From contig NZ_JAOEGU010000020.1 of the NCBI RefSeq assembly GCF_025583945.1, positions 1 through 64,000 on the forward strand: DNA of 64,000 nucleotides. The letters are read 5' to 3'. A program made the translations under genes and the position numbers. Positions 47,268 to 56,551 of the stretch are shown here, in pieces (position 1 is the stretch's first letter; each line of letters begins with the position of its first letter). The DNA comes from Methylobacter psychrophilus (GTDB lineage Bacteria; Pseudomonadota; Gammaproteobacteria; Methylococcales; Methylomonadaceae). Below the pieces are notes generated by a model. The model had not been told where the DNA came from. It saw only the letters and a program-made list of their open reading frames with translations, and ran no database searches.

Positions 47268-48119
47268 TTGTTAGGTCTACGAATCAAAGCAATAACTAAT
47301 CTATCCGCTTCTGTTCAAACCGTCGGGGTTTTCGATTCCGGTGTCGGCGGCTTGTCCGTACTCAAAGCAATTCGAAAAGAGCACCCTACAGTTGATTTTA
47401 TCTACATAGCAGATTCAGGTAATGCTCCCTATGGAAGCCGATCGACAGAATTCATCGAAAGTCGGGCCTCTCATATAGCAGGCTCCCTGGTTGGCGCCGG
47501 GGCACAGATCATTGTCGTGGCGTGTAATACCGCGACTGCGGTAGCCGTTGAAAAGCTTCGTTCACAACTGACCGTCCCTATCGTTGCGATGGAGCCCGCG
47601 ATAAAACCGGCGGTCGCTCATACAAAGACCGGAATTATCGGCGTTCTGGCTACTGAAAGAACCTTAGAGAGTCTCGCTGTAGCAAAGCTGTGCAGGAAAT
47701 TTGGCCAGGGTGTGAATATACTCCTACAACCCTGCCCCGGCTTGGTGGAACTGGTCGAGCGCGGCGAACTCTCATCCGCGGTTACCCGCGAGTACCTTCG
47801 AAAGCTTGTTTCCCCGTTGATAGATCAAGGAGCTGACACCCTCGTCCTCGGATGCACGCACTATGTCTTTTTGGAAGCCGAGATACGCAGCATTGTTGGA
47901 CCGGGAGTGCATATAATTGAATCATCAGCAGCCGTTGCCCGCCAAACCATGCGGCATCTGGGTAGTGAGATGAACATCGACCCAAATGAGTGTGCAGGCC
48001 GAGAAATATTCTTCACCACGGGCTCACCGGAAAATGCGCAGACAGTTTTTTCCCAACTATGGGGCGCTCGTGTTGAAGTTCAGGCACTTGAGAATAGAAA
48101 TGCTCCGGTGGAAGTCTAG
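47268..48119 (+). CDS. murI: Glutamate racemase
   Basis: MurI interconverts L- and D-glutamate for peptidoglycan. The 283 residues have the catalytic cysteines in VVACNTAT and LGCTHYV, plus VFDSGVGGLSVL. The frame opens with TTG at 47268 and no Shine-Dalgarno is visible; an upstream TAG blocks any ATG. Base composition is richer in G+C than its neighbours, with many GTC, CTC and CGC codons, and MITE-like copies lie on both sides. This suggests acquisition from elsewhere. Confidence 0.93.
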   Translation: MLGLRIKAITNLSASVQTVGVFDSGVGGLSVLKAIRKEHPTVDFIYIADSGNAPYGSRSTEFIESRASHIAGSLVGAGAQIIVVACNTATAVAVEKLRSQLTVPIVAMEPAIKPAVAHTKTGIIGVLATERTLESLAVAKLCRKFGQGVNILLQPCPGLVELVERGELSSAVTREYLRKLVSPLIDQGADTLVLGCTHYVFLEAEIRSIVGPGVHIIESSAAVARQTMRHLGSEMNIDPNECAGREIFFTTGSPENAQTVFSQLWGARVEVQALENRNAPVEV

Positions 48120-48210
48120 CCAGCCAGATGAGCGATTGTTTCCCGCTGCTCATCGGCGCGGGTTATATGAGTCGTTATACATGACCGTTTTCAGAAATTG
48201 ACCAGCCATT

Positions 48211-48324
48211 TATAGACTTTTAGAAATTAAATTTCCAATGTACCTCATTGTAAACTCATATAGATAACATCCCTTCGAGGGATGGTATCTATATGCGTGG
48301 AATTTAATTATCCCAAAATCTATA
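48211..48324 (+). mobile_element. 114-bp MITE-like family, copy 3 (downstream of murI)
   Basis: TATAGACTTT...AATCTATA ends with an internal palindrome around 48262-48290 (GATAACATCCCTTCGAGGG). Same length and orientation as copy 2, with diverged terminal repeats. Confidence 0.86.
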
Positions 48325-48364
48325 GTTAGTAATTGTGCTCGTCAATCGATTTTGAAACGCCGGT

Positions 48365-48766
48365 TCAGTATTTTGTCGCAGGCTCTTGATTAATCATGTG
48401 CGTTGCCAGTTGCTGCAAAGCATTTTGGATAGTGGTTCTTAGCTGTAAGTCCATAGTCATTTCCGCCAGTGCTTTATTCATGCACAACAGCCACTGATCA
48501 CGCTCTGATTCGCCAATGGTAAACGGGAAATGACGGGCACGTAGCATCGGGTTACCAAATTCTTCAATAAACAAATTGGGGCCACCCAGCCAACCGGACA
48601 AGAACTTGAACAGCTTATCCTTGGCTGAGGCAAGATTGGCTTGGTGCATCTCGCGTATACCTTGTGCTTCAGGCAGGGTATCCATATAAAAGTAAAACCG
48701 GTCAACCAAACCAAGGATAGTCTGTTCACCGCCGATCAGGCTGTAAGGCGTTTTGTTAGTTGTCAT
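48365..48766 (-). CDS. Group II truncated hemoglobin
   Basis: Truncated globins bind oxygen or nitric oxide at a 2-on-2 heme pocket. The 133 residues include YFYMDTLPEAQGIREMH, LSGWLGGPNLFIEEFGNPMLRARHFPF (the proximal histidine lies in ARH) and RDQWLLCMNKAL, all typical of group II (trHbO). ATG start. Stands alone on the minus strand. Confidence 0.92.
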   Translation of the reverse strand: MTTNKTPYSLIGGEQTILGLVDRFYFYMDTLPEAQGIREMHQANLASAKDKLFKFLSGWLGGPNLFIEEFGNPMLRARHFPFTIGESERDQWLLCMNKALAEMTMDLQLRTTIQNALQQLATHMINQEPATKY

Positions 48767-49457
48767 GACTAATTACTCTTTATAGTTGGTTATTTATACT
48801 ATATAAGCAAAAAATTGCAAAATATACACCCAGATGATTTAGATAAGGGAAGCCTTTCACGATATTATCACCCCGGACTACTACTTGATCCGGACTTCCA
48901 GAAAACATCTGTTTTTGTAAAAAAAGTAACAGCTTTTTGAAAATCGTTCGGTATCAAACGAAAATAGTGTCATATATCAAAGAAACCTAGATTCATTACA
49001 TAAGCAACGCGCCCTGTAAACGCTTCAATTATAGCAAAATTGACTAATTAACAACCTCACAATTTTCATTTTCAAATTATTGCACTTTGTTATCTTTAGT
49101 TACACTTTTAAAGTCGAATTTAGTCGTGGATTTTTTATATTTATCGCACGTTTAAAACCTTCATTCGGTTTATCAGGTAATCGATACTTCTTAAGAACCG
49201 CCTGCTTTACATTTTACTCTGTCCCCTTTTTTAAATAAAAAGGTGATGCTAATAGGGATCGTCATTGATATAAAATGCCAATCAATACTTGAAGAGTAGA
49301 TACATATTAAGAGACTGTCAGTCTTGTAATTTCTGGCAAAATTAGCATTAAAAACTCGAATTTACTGATATAGTATCTAACAAAATCAGCTTGACTAGGT
49401 ACCTGGTTTATTGTTTAAGCATTTCTCAACGAAAACTCAAGTCTATTCAGAATATTT
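48767..49457. other. Long AT-rich intergenic region without visible gene
   Basis: Nearly 700 bases between the divergent globin and histidine kinase genes. No convincing frame, hairpin or repeat; it must hold both promoters. Its AT richness compared with the flanking genes is notable. Confidence 0.5.
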
Positions 49458-51299
49458 ATGATCAATATTAACAAAATCGAAAAAAAAGAAAAAACCATAT
49501 CTATTCCCGACAGACTGAAGCATGGGCCATATGAAGAAAAAATTAACGTCAACGGAATCGAACTTGAATGGGATATAAAAAAGGGGCAGTGCACATTCCA
49601 GGGTATCCCTGTAGCTATGCTGTGGGTAGACAGTACTCTCGCTGGTTTAATGACAGGAATGGCCACTATGGTGGGACCGGAACGATTTAATCTATCCCTA
49701 CAGTCCGAAGGTAGGAAAAGTGTTGAATCCGATTGGCTCCTAATCTCTGGCTTTGAAGATTTTCATGAAGGTTTTTCTGCATTTAAGGTTACTGCTGCCG
49801 TGGCTGGTTGGGGCGATTGGCAAGTCATTAGTTACGATTTAAAACGTCAACATTGTATTTTTCGCGCGTATAACAACTGGGAAGGGATGTATCAGACGTC
49901 TATAGGTGTTTGTTGGGGTAGCGGTATGCTTGCTGGCAAATTTTCAGGAATATGCTCAAAATTATTCCAAAAGAACTGCTGGGCGACCCAGACTTCTTTT
50001 GTTGCCAAAGGTGATCCATTTGATGAATTCGAGGTGTATCCATCGAGTAGACATTTGGAGCATGAAATAGAAAAATTACTCGATAGTGATGAAGCTACTC
50101 GTGCAGATATGGCCGTGGTAATTAAAAGACTGAAAGAGACCGAAATATCTCTTCGTCAGGAAATCAATGATCGTATACAAGCTGAGCATTCATTACTAAT
50201 TGAGGCTGAGAAAAACATTGCTCTGTTACGTAATGCCAGCGATGGCATTCATATCCTAGACTCCGATGGTAATATCATTGATGCCGGTGATTCCTTTAGC
50301 GCAATGCTAGGTTACCGACATGATGAAATTATCGGGATGAACGTAACCCAATGGGATGTCAGTTTCACCGAAGCCGAATGCCTCTCCATAGTACGGGATC
50401 AGCTCACAAAGCAGGCTAACAGACTGATCGAGACTAGTCACCGGCGTAAAGATGGAGCTATTATCGACGTCGAAATTAACATTTCTTCGCTTGAACTAGG
50501 CGGCAAGAAAGTTTTGTTCTGCTCATCACGTGACATCACTGAGCGTAAACGGGCGGACGATAAAGAGAGGTTGCATCTTGAAAAGCTTGCCCATGTCACA
50601 CGCCTTGGACTGATGGGGGAAATGGCCTCAGGCATTGCTCATGAAGTCAACCAACCCCTGTGTGCTATTACTACCTACACGCAAGTTATTATAAATCTTC
50701 TCAATATAGAAAATCCTGATCTGATAAAGATCAAGGAGATATTATCTAAAACTCAGCAACAGGCATTAAGAGCGGGACAAATAATTCATCGTATGAAGGA
50801 ATTTGGTAAGTCACATTCAAACCATCATTTAAATACTGACATCAATCGCTTGATTTATGACGCTTCAGACTTCTGCATTACAGAACTTAAGTACAATAAC
50901 GTGAAGTTAAATTTTGAACTAATAAATGATTTGTGTCCTGTATTCGTTGATCATATACAAATTGAGCAAGTCATCATAAACCTGATCAAAAACAGCGTTG
51001 AAGCGTTACAAGATTTGCCCCAAAATATTCAACGTCAGATAACCATTCGAAGTCACTTTGCCGCCAATAATGATATACAGGTTAGCGTAAAAGATAATGG
51101 CTTGGGAATTGATGAAATCCAACGATATAAAATATTGACGCCTTTTTACACCACCAAGATAAACGGCACTGGTATGGGTTTATCCATTAGTCGCTCACTT
51201 ATTGAATCTTATGGAGGTACTTTGTATTTCAATAGTGAATTGGGGAAAGGTAGTACTTTTTATTTTACCTTACCCATTGAAACAGCAAATAGAAGTTGA
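49458..51299 (+). CDS. Sensor histidine kinase with V4R-like, PAS and HisKA/HATPase domains
   Basis: The 613 residues divide into: an N-terminal V4R-like small-molecule domain (about 1-205, with GWGDWQVISYD and SGMLAGKFSGICSKLF), a helical linker (about 205-250), one PAS domain (about 250-360, ending SRDITERKRA), HisKA with the phospho-histidine in GIAHEVNQPL, and HATPase with NLIKNSVEAL, DNGLGI and GTGMGLSISRSL. No membrane segment, so it is cytoplasmic. V4R-type domains bind hydrophobic or metal-linked ligands. No response regulator adjoins it, and the next gene is arsM. Confidence 0.85.
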   Translation: MININKIEKKEKTISIPDRLKHGPYEEKINVNGIELEWDIKKGQCTFQGIPVAMLWVDSTLAGLMTGMATMVGPERFNLSLQSEGRKSVESDWLLISGFEDFHEGFSAFKVTAAVAGWGDWQVISYDLKRQHCIFRAYNNWEGMYQTSIGVCWGSGMLAGKFSGICSKLFQKNCWATQTSFVAKGDPFDEFEVYPSSRHLEHEIEKLLDSDEATRADMAVVIKRLKETEISLRQEINDRIQAEHSLLIEAEKNIALLRNASDGIHILDSDGNIIDAGDSFSAMLGYRHDEIIGMNVTQWDVSFTEAECLSIVRDQLTKQANRLIETSHRRKDGAIIDVEINISSLELGGKKVLFCSSRDITERKRADDKERLHLEKLAHVTRLGLMGEMASGIAHEVNQPLCAITTYTQVIINLLNIENPDLIKIKEILSKTQQQALRAGQIIHRMKEFGKSHSNHHLNTDINRLIYDASDFCITELKYNNVKLNFELINDLCPVFVDHIQIEQVIINLIKNSVEALQDLPQNIQRQITIRSHFAANNDIQVSVKDNGLGIDEIQRYKILTPFYTTKINGTGMGLSISRSLIESYGGTLYFNSELGKGSTFYFTLPIETANRS

Positions 51300-51511
51300 T
51301 GTTGTGTAGATGCGATAATTTTAAGCATCAATTAAGGAAGCGATATTTCTTAAAATACTGGCCGATAATTTACAACGGCGCTCTATCAGAGCTTTAATTA
51401 TAAGCGGTATATTATTATTTTCTGCGTCCCTTGGATATGCCTGTTGAATAACTGGCAAGGCTAGGCATTGCTGGTTACAATGACCCTATATAACTTAATA
51501 AGAGGCACAAT

Positions 51512-52561
51512 ATGAGCAGTATTATTGAAATCAGTGAATCCGTGCGGCACTACTATGGCAAAGTACTACAATCCACTAACGATTTAAAAACTAGTGCCTG
51601 TTGCAGTATCGATTCGATCCCTGCTCACCTGAAAATACTGCTCGCCGAACTACACCCTGAAGTAGTGGAACGTTTTTATGGATGCGGCTCACCTTTACCG
51701 CCGATTCTGTCAGGTTGTACCGTATTGGATTTAGGCTGTGGTTCAGGACGGGATTGTTACCTGTTATCGAAACTAGTGGGTGAAAAGGGGCGCGTGATCG
51801 GCGTGGATATGACACCGGAACAATTAGAAATTGCCACTCGCCACCGCGGCTGGCATGCGGAACGGTTTGGCTACAAAAACTCCAACGTGGAATTTTTGTA
51901 CGGTCATATTGAAAACCTGGCTACTTTAGGTATTGCGGATAATTCGATTGACGTAGTGGTATCCAATTGCGTTATCAATTTATCTCCTGAGAAAGCACAG
52001 GTAATGGCGGAAATTTTTCGGGTTCTTAAACCCGGCGGCGAGCTTTATTTCTCGGATGTATTTGCCGACCGTCGTATTCCGGCGACTTTACGTAATGATC
52101 CTGTCCTGCTTGGCGAATGCCTGGGTGGCGCCATGTATTGGGAAGACTTTCGCCGTATCTTGACTGATCTGGGTTGTCTCGACATACGTACAACCAAGGA
52201 AAGCACCATTAGTCTGGACGATCCGGAAGTGGCAGCAAAAATCGGTATGGTGAATTTCCGCTCTGTCACCGTGCGTGCTTTCAAAATGCCGCTGGAAGAC
52301 CGCTGCGAAGATTATGGACAAGTGGCCTGTTATCTCGGCACGATACCGGAACATCTACATGCTTTTGATTTGGACGACCATCATCATTTTGAAACCGGAC
52401 GTCCCTTGCGCATCTGTGGTAATTCTACTGATATGCTGATGGAAAGCCGCTACGCGCCACATTTTTTAGTATGGGGAGACAAAACCACACACTTTGGTTT
52501 ATTTGATTGTACAGCGGGACCGCAGGGTGAGTCGGTAGCAGCGGGGGGTAATTGTTGCTAA
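51512..52561 (+). CDS. arsM: Arsenite S-adenosylmethionine methyltransferase
   Basis: ArsM methylates arsenite to mono-, di- and trimethyl forms using SAM. The 349 residues show SAM motif I VLDLGCGSGRDCYLL, SNCVINLSPEK with a conserved cysteine, LGECLGGAMYWEDF, and an acidic/His segment with FDLDDHHHFETG near the C-terminus; the early SACCSID pair and late cysteines add arsenic-binding residues. ATG start. Other ars genes are absent. Confidence 0.9.
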   Translation: MSSIIEISESVRHYYGKVLQSTNDLKTSACCSIDSIPAHLKILLAELHPEVVERFYGCGSPLPPILSGCTVLDLGCGSGRDCYLLSKLVGEKGRVIGVDMTPEQLEIATRHRGWHAERFGYKNSNVEFLYGHIENLATLGIADNSIDVVVSNCVINLSPEKAQVMAEIFRVLKPGGELYFSDVFADRRIPATLRNDPVLLGECLGGAMYWEDFRRILTDLGCLDIRTTKESTISLDDPEVAAKIGMVNFRSVTVRAFKMPLEDRCEDYGQVACYLGTIPEHLHAFDLDDHHHFETGRPLRICGNSTDMLMESRYAPHFLVWGDKTTHFGLFDCTAGPQGESVAAGGNCC

Positions 52562-52682
52562 ATACTGTGGACAAGCACTACTAATCATCGGCCTCTCAGG
52601 TTGGGTGAATGATTCTTTGAATAATCCATAAATAGCATATCCTCAAAAAATTCGCCAAGAATAAATATCCTTGGCGTAAGTT

Positions 52683-53573
52683 TTAGCCATTTAATTGTTT
52701 AATCAATTCTGCTAATTCATTTTTACCGGCAGAATCCAGTGGCAACAAAGGCTTACGGGGAACGCCGGCATCAAATCCGCGTACTTGCAGGCCGGCTTTG
52801 ATCGTCGTAGGTAGGCCACCTTTAAGAATAAATTGCAGCAAGGGGAGCTGTTTATAAAAGACTTCGCGCGCCTGCCCTAAATCACCAGCCAGACTCGCCT
52901 CATACAGCTTCAACGGCCAGGCAGGAATAAGGTTGGGTGCTGCAGTACACCAGCCGACAGCACCTGCGGCAAAAGCTTCCAGTGCCAAAGGATTACTACC
53001 GTTATAGAAAGGGATTTCTGCATTGGAAAGTTGGGCTATTCGATGCATACGTTGAATATCGCCAGAGCTTTCCTTAACCATCGTCACATTGTCAATCTCC
53101 TTGATAATGCGCACGATTAACTCGGGCGACAAATCCAGACCACTGGTAGCCGGGTTGTTATAGAGCATCACCGGAATACTGATGGCTTCGCTGATAGTTG
53201 CGTAATGCTGAAAAATTTCCCGTTCGGTCAATTTCCAATAAGAAACAGGTAAAACCATTACTGCATCTGCCCCCGCTTTTTCGGCAAACTTAGCCCTGCG
53301 CACGGCGTTTTGAGTCGTCAGATCGGATATGCCAACCACTGTCGGTACGCGTTTCGCGACATGTTTTACCGAGGCTTCAGCCACCGCATTCCATTCCTCA
53401 TCATTCAGGTATGCACTCTCGCCGGTGCTGCCTAGTGGAGCAATTGCATGAGAGCCGTCATCAATAAGACGATCAATTAGTTGCTCCAGCGTTTTAATAT
53501 CAACCCCACCATTTTCTGCAAGAAAAGGTGTAATTGGATAAGAGATGATACCTCTGAACAGATTTTTTGACAT
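52683..53573 (-). CDS. DapA-superfamily Schiff-base aldolase/lyase
   Basis: TIM-barrel enzyme of 296 residues: GSTGESAYL, MLYNNPATSGLDL (catalytic Tyr) and the Schiff-base Lys in VTMVKESSGD. The Arg that binds the aspartate-semialdehyde carboxylate in true DapA (SRTG) is replaced by ATSG, so lysine synthesis is unlikely. Candidates are a sugar-acid or oxo-acid lyase. It is on the same strand as the class II aldolase and MocR gene, which suggests one catabolic function. Confidence 0.85.
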   Translation of the reverse strand: MSKNLFRGIISYPITPFLAENGGVDIKTLEQLIDRLIDDGSHAIAPLGSTGESAYLNDEEWNAVAEASVKHVAKRVPTVVGISDLTTQNAVRRAKFAEKAGADAVMVLPVSYWKLTEREIFQHYATISEAISIPVMLYNNPATSGLDLSPELIVRIIKEIDNVTMVKESSGDIQRMHRIAQLSNAEIPFYNGSNPLALEAFAAGAVGWCTAAPNLIPAWPLKLYEASLAGDLGQAREVFYKQLPLLQFILKGGLPTTIKAGLQVRGFDAGVPRKPLLPLDSAGKNELAELIKQLNG

Positions 53574-53734
53574 GATATTTAAGTCCTTGTGGTGGGTAAA
53601 AAGATGACCGGCATAAACTCCGTAAATATGACCTCGCGGAGTAAATGTCGGCTAAATTACTTATCGAAACATTTAAGGTGATTTCCTGCGAATAATATAC
53701 CCAGCTTGCTGGTCTTTTTATTTATTTACCACGT

Positions 53735-53835
53735 TGTCAAAATAGTTACGTAGCCAGCTACGCGCCTATTTTTCCGCCTCGGCAACTGCTCCTGCGTTGC
53801 TCTAGCTCCTGCATCCTTACAGTCGTTGTAAATAA
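53735..53835. repeat. Diverged copy of the 145-bp repeat centre
   Basis: CTCGGCAACTGCTCCTGCGTTGCTCTAGCTCCTGCATCC resembles the centre of the repeat at 35.9/36.8 kb, preceded by a short inverted GTAGCCAGCTAC. The gap 53574-53880 shows no gene. Confidence 0.5.
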
Positions 53836-53880
53836 ACAAAAATCCTGTGTCACTTGGGTATATTAATTCTTGGATATCAC

Positions 53881-54663
53881 CTAATTTTGGCAATCAGGAT
53901 GGGCCCTTAATGCGCGGCGGGCATAATACGCAAAGGTGGTCTGGTTACGTTTTTCGGTGGAGATCCAGTCATGTGCCTCGCTGCCCAATTTTTGCGGGAT
54001 GGGTTTAATATCACCACAAGCCAAAGCAAGCAGTTGCATTTTGGCGGCACGCTCGAAAAGTATGGCGAGTATACAAGCCTCTTCAACGGTTGTGCCTACG
54101 ACTAATTGACCATGATGGGATAATAACAAGGCACGTTTGTCACCAAGGGCAGCCGAGATAATTTCGCCTTCCTCATTGCCCACCGGTATGCCCGGCCAGT
54201 CTTGCAAAAATGCGCAATCGTCAAACAAGGGACAGATATCCATATGCGATACCACTAACGGTATTTCCAGCATGGACAGGGTCGCAATATGTAACGGATG
54301 CGTGTGTATAATGCAATTAACATCAGAACGTGCACGATAGACCCAGCTATGAAAACGATTGGCCGGATTGGCCATGCCCGAGCCGCCAATGACATTCAAA
54401 TCCTCATCCACCAGCACCAGATTTGACGGTGTAATTTCATCAAAACCCAGGCCGAATTGTTGCGTGTAATAGGTGCCGGAATGCTCGGCTCTGGCGGTGA
54501 TTTGTCCTGCCAAGCCGGAATCATGCCCCGCATCGAAAAGAATGCGACAAGTAAGCGCCAATTTTTCTCGAATAGTCCATGAGTTATCCGGCAGTACCTG
54601 TTGCATCTGTTGATGGGCCTTGGCAATAAGTTCGGATTTTTCAATGTGAAAGGTATCGGCCAT
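53881..54663 (-). CDS. Class II aldolase/adducin family protein
   Basis: Zinc-dependent class II aldolase fold of 260 residues. Zinc histidines are in IIHTHPLH and LLSHHGQLVVG. ATG 54661-54663 is chosen because AAGGAAA lies upstream; a longer GTG frame to 54714 would add 17 residues. Family members include fuculose-phosphate aldolase and various decarboxylases, so substrate is open. It precedes the DapA-like lyase on the same strand. Confidence 0.87.
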   Translation of the reverse strand: MADTFHIEKSELIAKAHQQMQQVLPDNSWTIREKLALTCRILFDAGHDSGLAGQITARAEHSGTYYTQQFGLGFDEITPSNLVLVDEDLNVIGGSGMANPANRFHSWVYRARSDVNCIIHTHPLHIATLSMLEIPLVVSHMDICPLFDDCAFLQDWPGIPVGNEEGEIISAALGDKRALLLSHHGQLVVGTTVEEACILAILFERAAKMQLLALACGDIKPIPQKLGSEAHDWISTEKRNQTTFAYYARRALRAHPDCQN

Positions 54664-54746
54664 AATCTTGAAATTTTCCTTTTGTAATGTAAAAATCTCT
54701 GCGGAGGTGTCCACAGTGATAATGTCAGGATTAATAGTAAAGGCTT

Positions 54747-54792
54747 ACTGGTCTAGTTGTAACCTCCAGTATTAGAAACCTGACTGGTCCAG
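54747..54792. promoter_or_regulatory. Candidate MocR operator, two direct repeats
   Basis: ACTGGTCTAG at 54747-54756 and ACTGGTCCAG at 54783-54792 are direct repeats 36 bases apart in the spacer between mocR and the aldolase gene. MocR regulators often bind spaced direct repeats before their target genes; the link to this regulator is inferred. Confidence 0.55.
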
Positions 54793-54799
54793 ATGACAG

Positions 54800-56221
54800 T
54801 TATGGCGCACTCAAGACGCGTTTAAGACGTTGAATACCTTCCGTCAACTCAAGCTTGTTCAGGCTGGCAAAGCCTAGTCTGATGGCTTGAGTCGCTTCAT
54901 TGTCATCCGTAAAAAGTGAGCCGGGCAAAATACGTACCTTTTGGGAGAAAGCACGTTCAGCCAGATTATCGATAGTAATGGGTTTTTTGAGCCGCAGCCA
55001 AAATGCCAAACCACCTGACGGTAATTCAAAATCAACCAGTGAACTCAGCTCCTGATGGATGAGCTGCTCCAGCGTAGCTCGACGCTCGCTATAAATTTTA
55101 AAAGTTCTACGAATATGGCGCTTGATTTCACCGGCATCCATCAACTCGGTAACCGCCAATTCGGTGACTGAATTACCCTGGCGATCTATCAACATAATTT
55201 CAGCGGCGCAGCGCTCTATAAAAGCGGCAGTCGCGACCAGATAGCCAATACGCAAACCAGGCGCCAGAACTTTGGATAATGAACCGACATAAATCACTCG
55301 TTCTGCACGATCCGTACTCGCCAGTGGAAATACCGGATGGTGTAAAAAATGAAACTCATGATCATAATCATCTTCAACGATGGAAAAATCATATTGCTCT
55401 GCCAGCATTAACAGCTTGAGCCTGCGCTCTGCCGTCATCATCACGGTCGTAGGGAATTGATGATGAGGCGTGACATAGACGGCACGTATCGTTTGCTGTT
55501 TGCATAACTGCTCCAACTCCTCTACGTTAATGCCGTATTCATCTTGCCCCACACTCAACACGTTGGCACCACAAGATTTAAACGCCTCACGTGCCGGCGG
55601 GTAAGTCAGCCGCTCGAAGACAATACAATCATTAGGCCGCGTCAATAATCTTGCCGCAAGAAAAATACCCATCTGACTGCCGCGTACCATGCAAATATGA
55701 TCAACCCCCACATGTAAACCCCGCTCCATATTGAGCATGGCAGCAATCGCTTTACGGAGCGCCAAGATACCTTTAGGGTCATCATAGCCTAAACGATTGG
55801 CTCTTGCGGATATCACCAGCGCATGACGAAAGGCTCTGGAAAGCACTTCAAACGGAATCAACCGGGTATCAGGAATACCGTCATTAAAATCAATAACATT
55901 TCCCTGTGAAGAGGGCGCCTCTGTAACTGCGGATGGTGTATAAGTTACGGTTTCAGTGCATAAGTTTTCGGCAATATGGCTTGATGGGAGCTTGGCCGAA
56001 ACAAAGGTGCCCCGACGACTTTCTGTAGACAACCAGCCTTGCGCCACCAACTCATCGTAGGCTTGCACGATAGTTTTTCTGTTGATATTCAAACTATCAG
56101 CCAGCTTTCTGCTTCCCGGCATCATGGTGGAAGGCGGTAATCGCCCCAGTTGAATGTCGATAATAATTTTTTGCGTTATTTGCAGATAGACAGCAAGACC
56201 TGAGGCCTTGCTAAAATCCAT
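54800..56221 (-). CDS. MocR/GabR-type PLP-dependent transcriptional regulator
   Basis: A GntR winged helix (about 10-80, SRKLADSLNINRKTIVQAYDELVAQGWL) fused to an aminotransferase-I-like domain (about 110-470) that uses bound PLP to sense an amine or amino acid; the Schiff-base Lys is in YVGSLSKVLAPGLRIGY. ATG 56219-56221 with GGAG upstream gives 473 residues. Upstream of a class II aldolase and a DapA-like lyase on the same strand, which are likely targets. Confidence 0.88.
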   Translation of the reverse strand: MDFSKASGLAVYLQITQKIIIDIQLGRLPPSTMMPGSRKLADSLNINRKTIVQAYDELVAQGWLSTESRRGTFVSAKLPSSHIAENLCTETVTYTPSAVTEAPSSQGNVIDFNDGIPDTRLIPFEVLSRAFRHALVISARANRLGYDDPKGILALRKAIAAMLNMERGLHVGVDHICMVRGSQMGIFLAARLLTRPNDCIVFERLTYPPAREAFKSCGANVLSVGQDEYGINVEELEQLCKQQTIRAVYVTPHHQFPTTVMMTAERRLKLLMLAEQYDFSIVEDDYDHEFHFLHHPVFPLASTDRAERVIYVGSLSKVLAPGLRIGYLVATAAFIERCAAEIMLIDRQGNSVTELAVTELMDAGEIKRHIRRTFKIYSERRATLEQLIHQELSSLVDFELPSGGLAFWLRLKKPITIDNLAERAFSQKVRILPGSLFTDDNEATQAIRLGFASLNKLELTEGIQRLKRVLSAP

Positions 56222-56551
56222 TTTCAGGCTCCACGATCTCAGCATGTTGATTTAATCCGTAAACAGGTGTTAATAATTCCAGAAACAGGGACTTGTATTG
56301 AGGCTGTCAGTTCTGACGTCAAGCTGCTCCAGGCTTTTAATAAACTGGAGTCGATTGGTAAAAACAAACACCAAAGTACACAAGCTCTGTGCATGGAGAG
56401 AGATGGCTACGCAAAGTAAATTACAACCTACCTGCATTAACCGTTGAAATATATTTTTTTAGTATATTCAGTAAGCCAATAAAAATATTTATGGGCTATG
56501 CGTTTAATGAATTGATGTTATTCTGTTGTTTTAACTGTACTGTTTTTAAAA

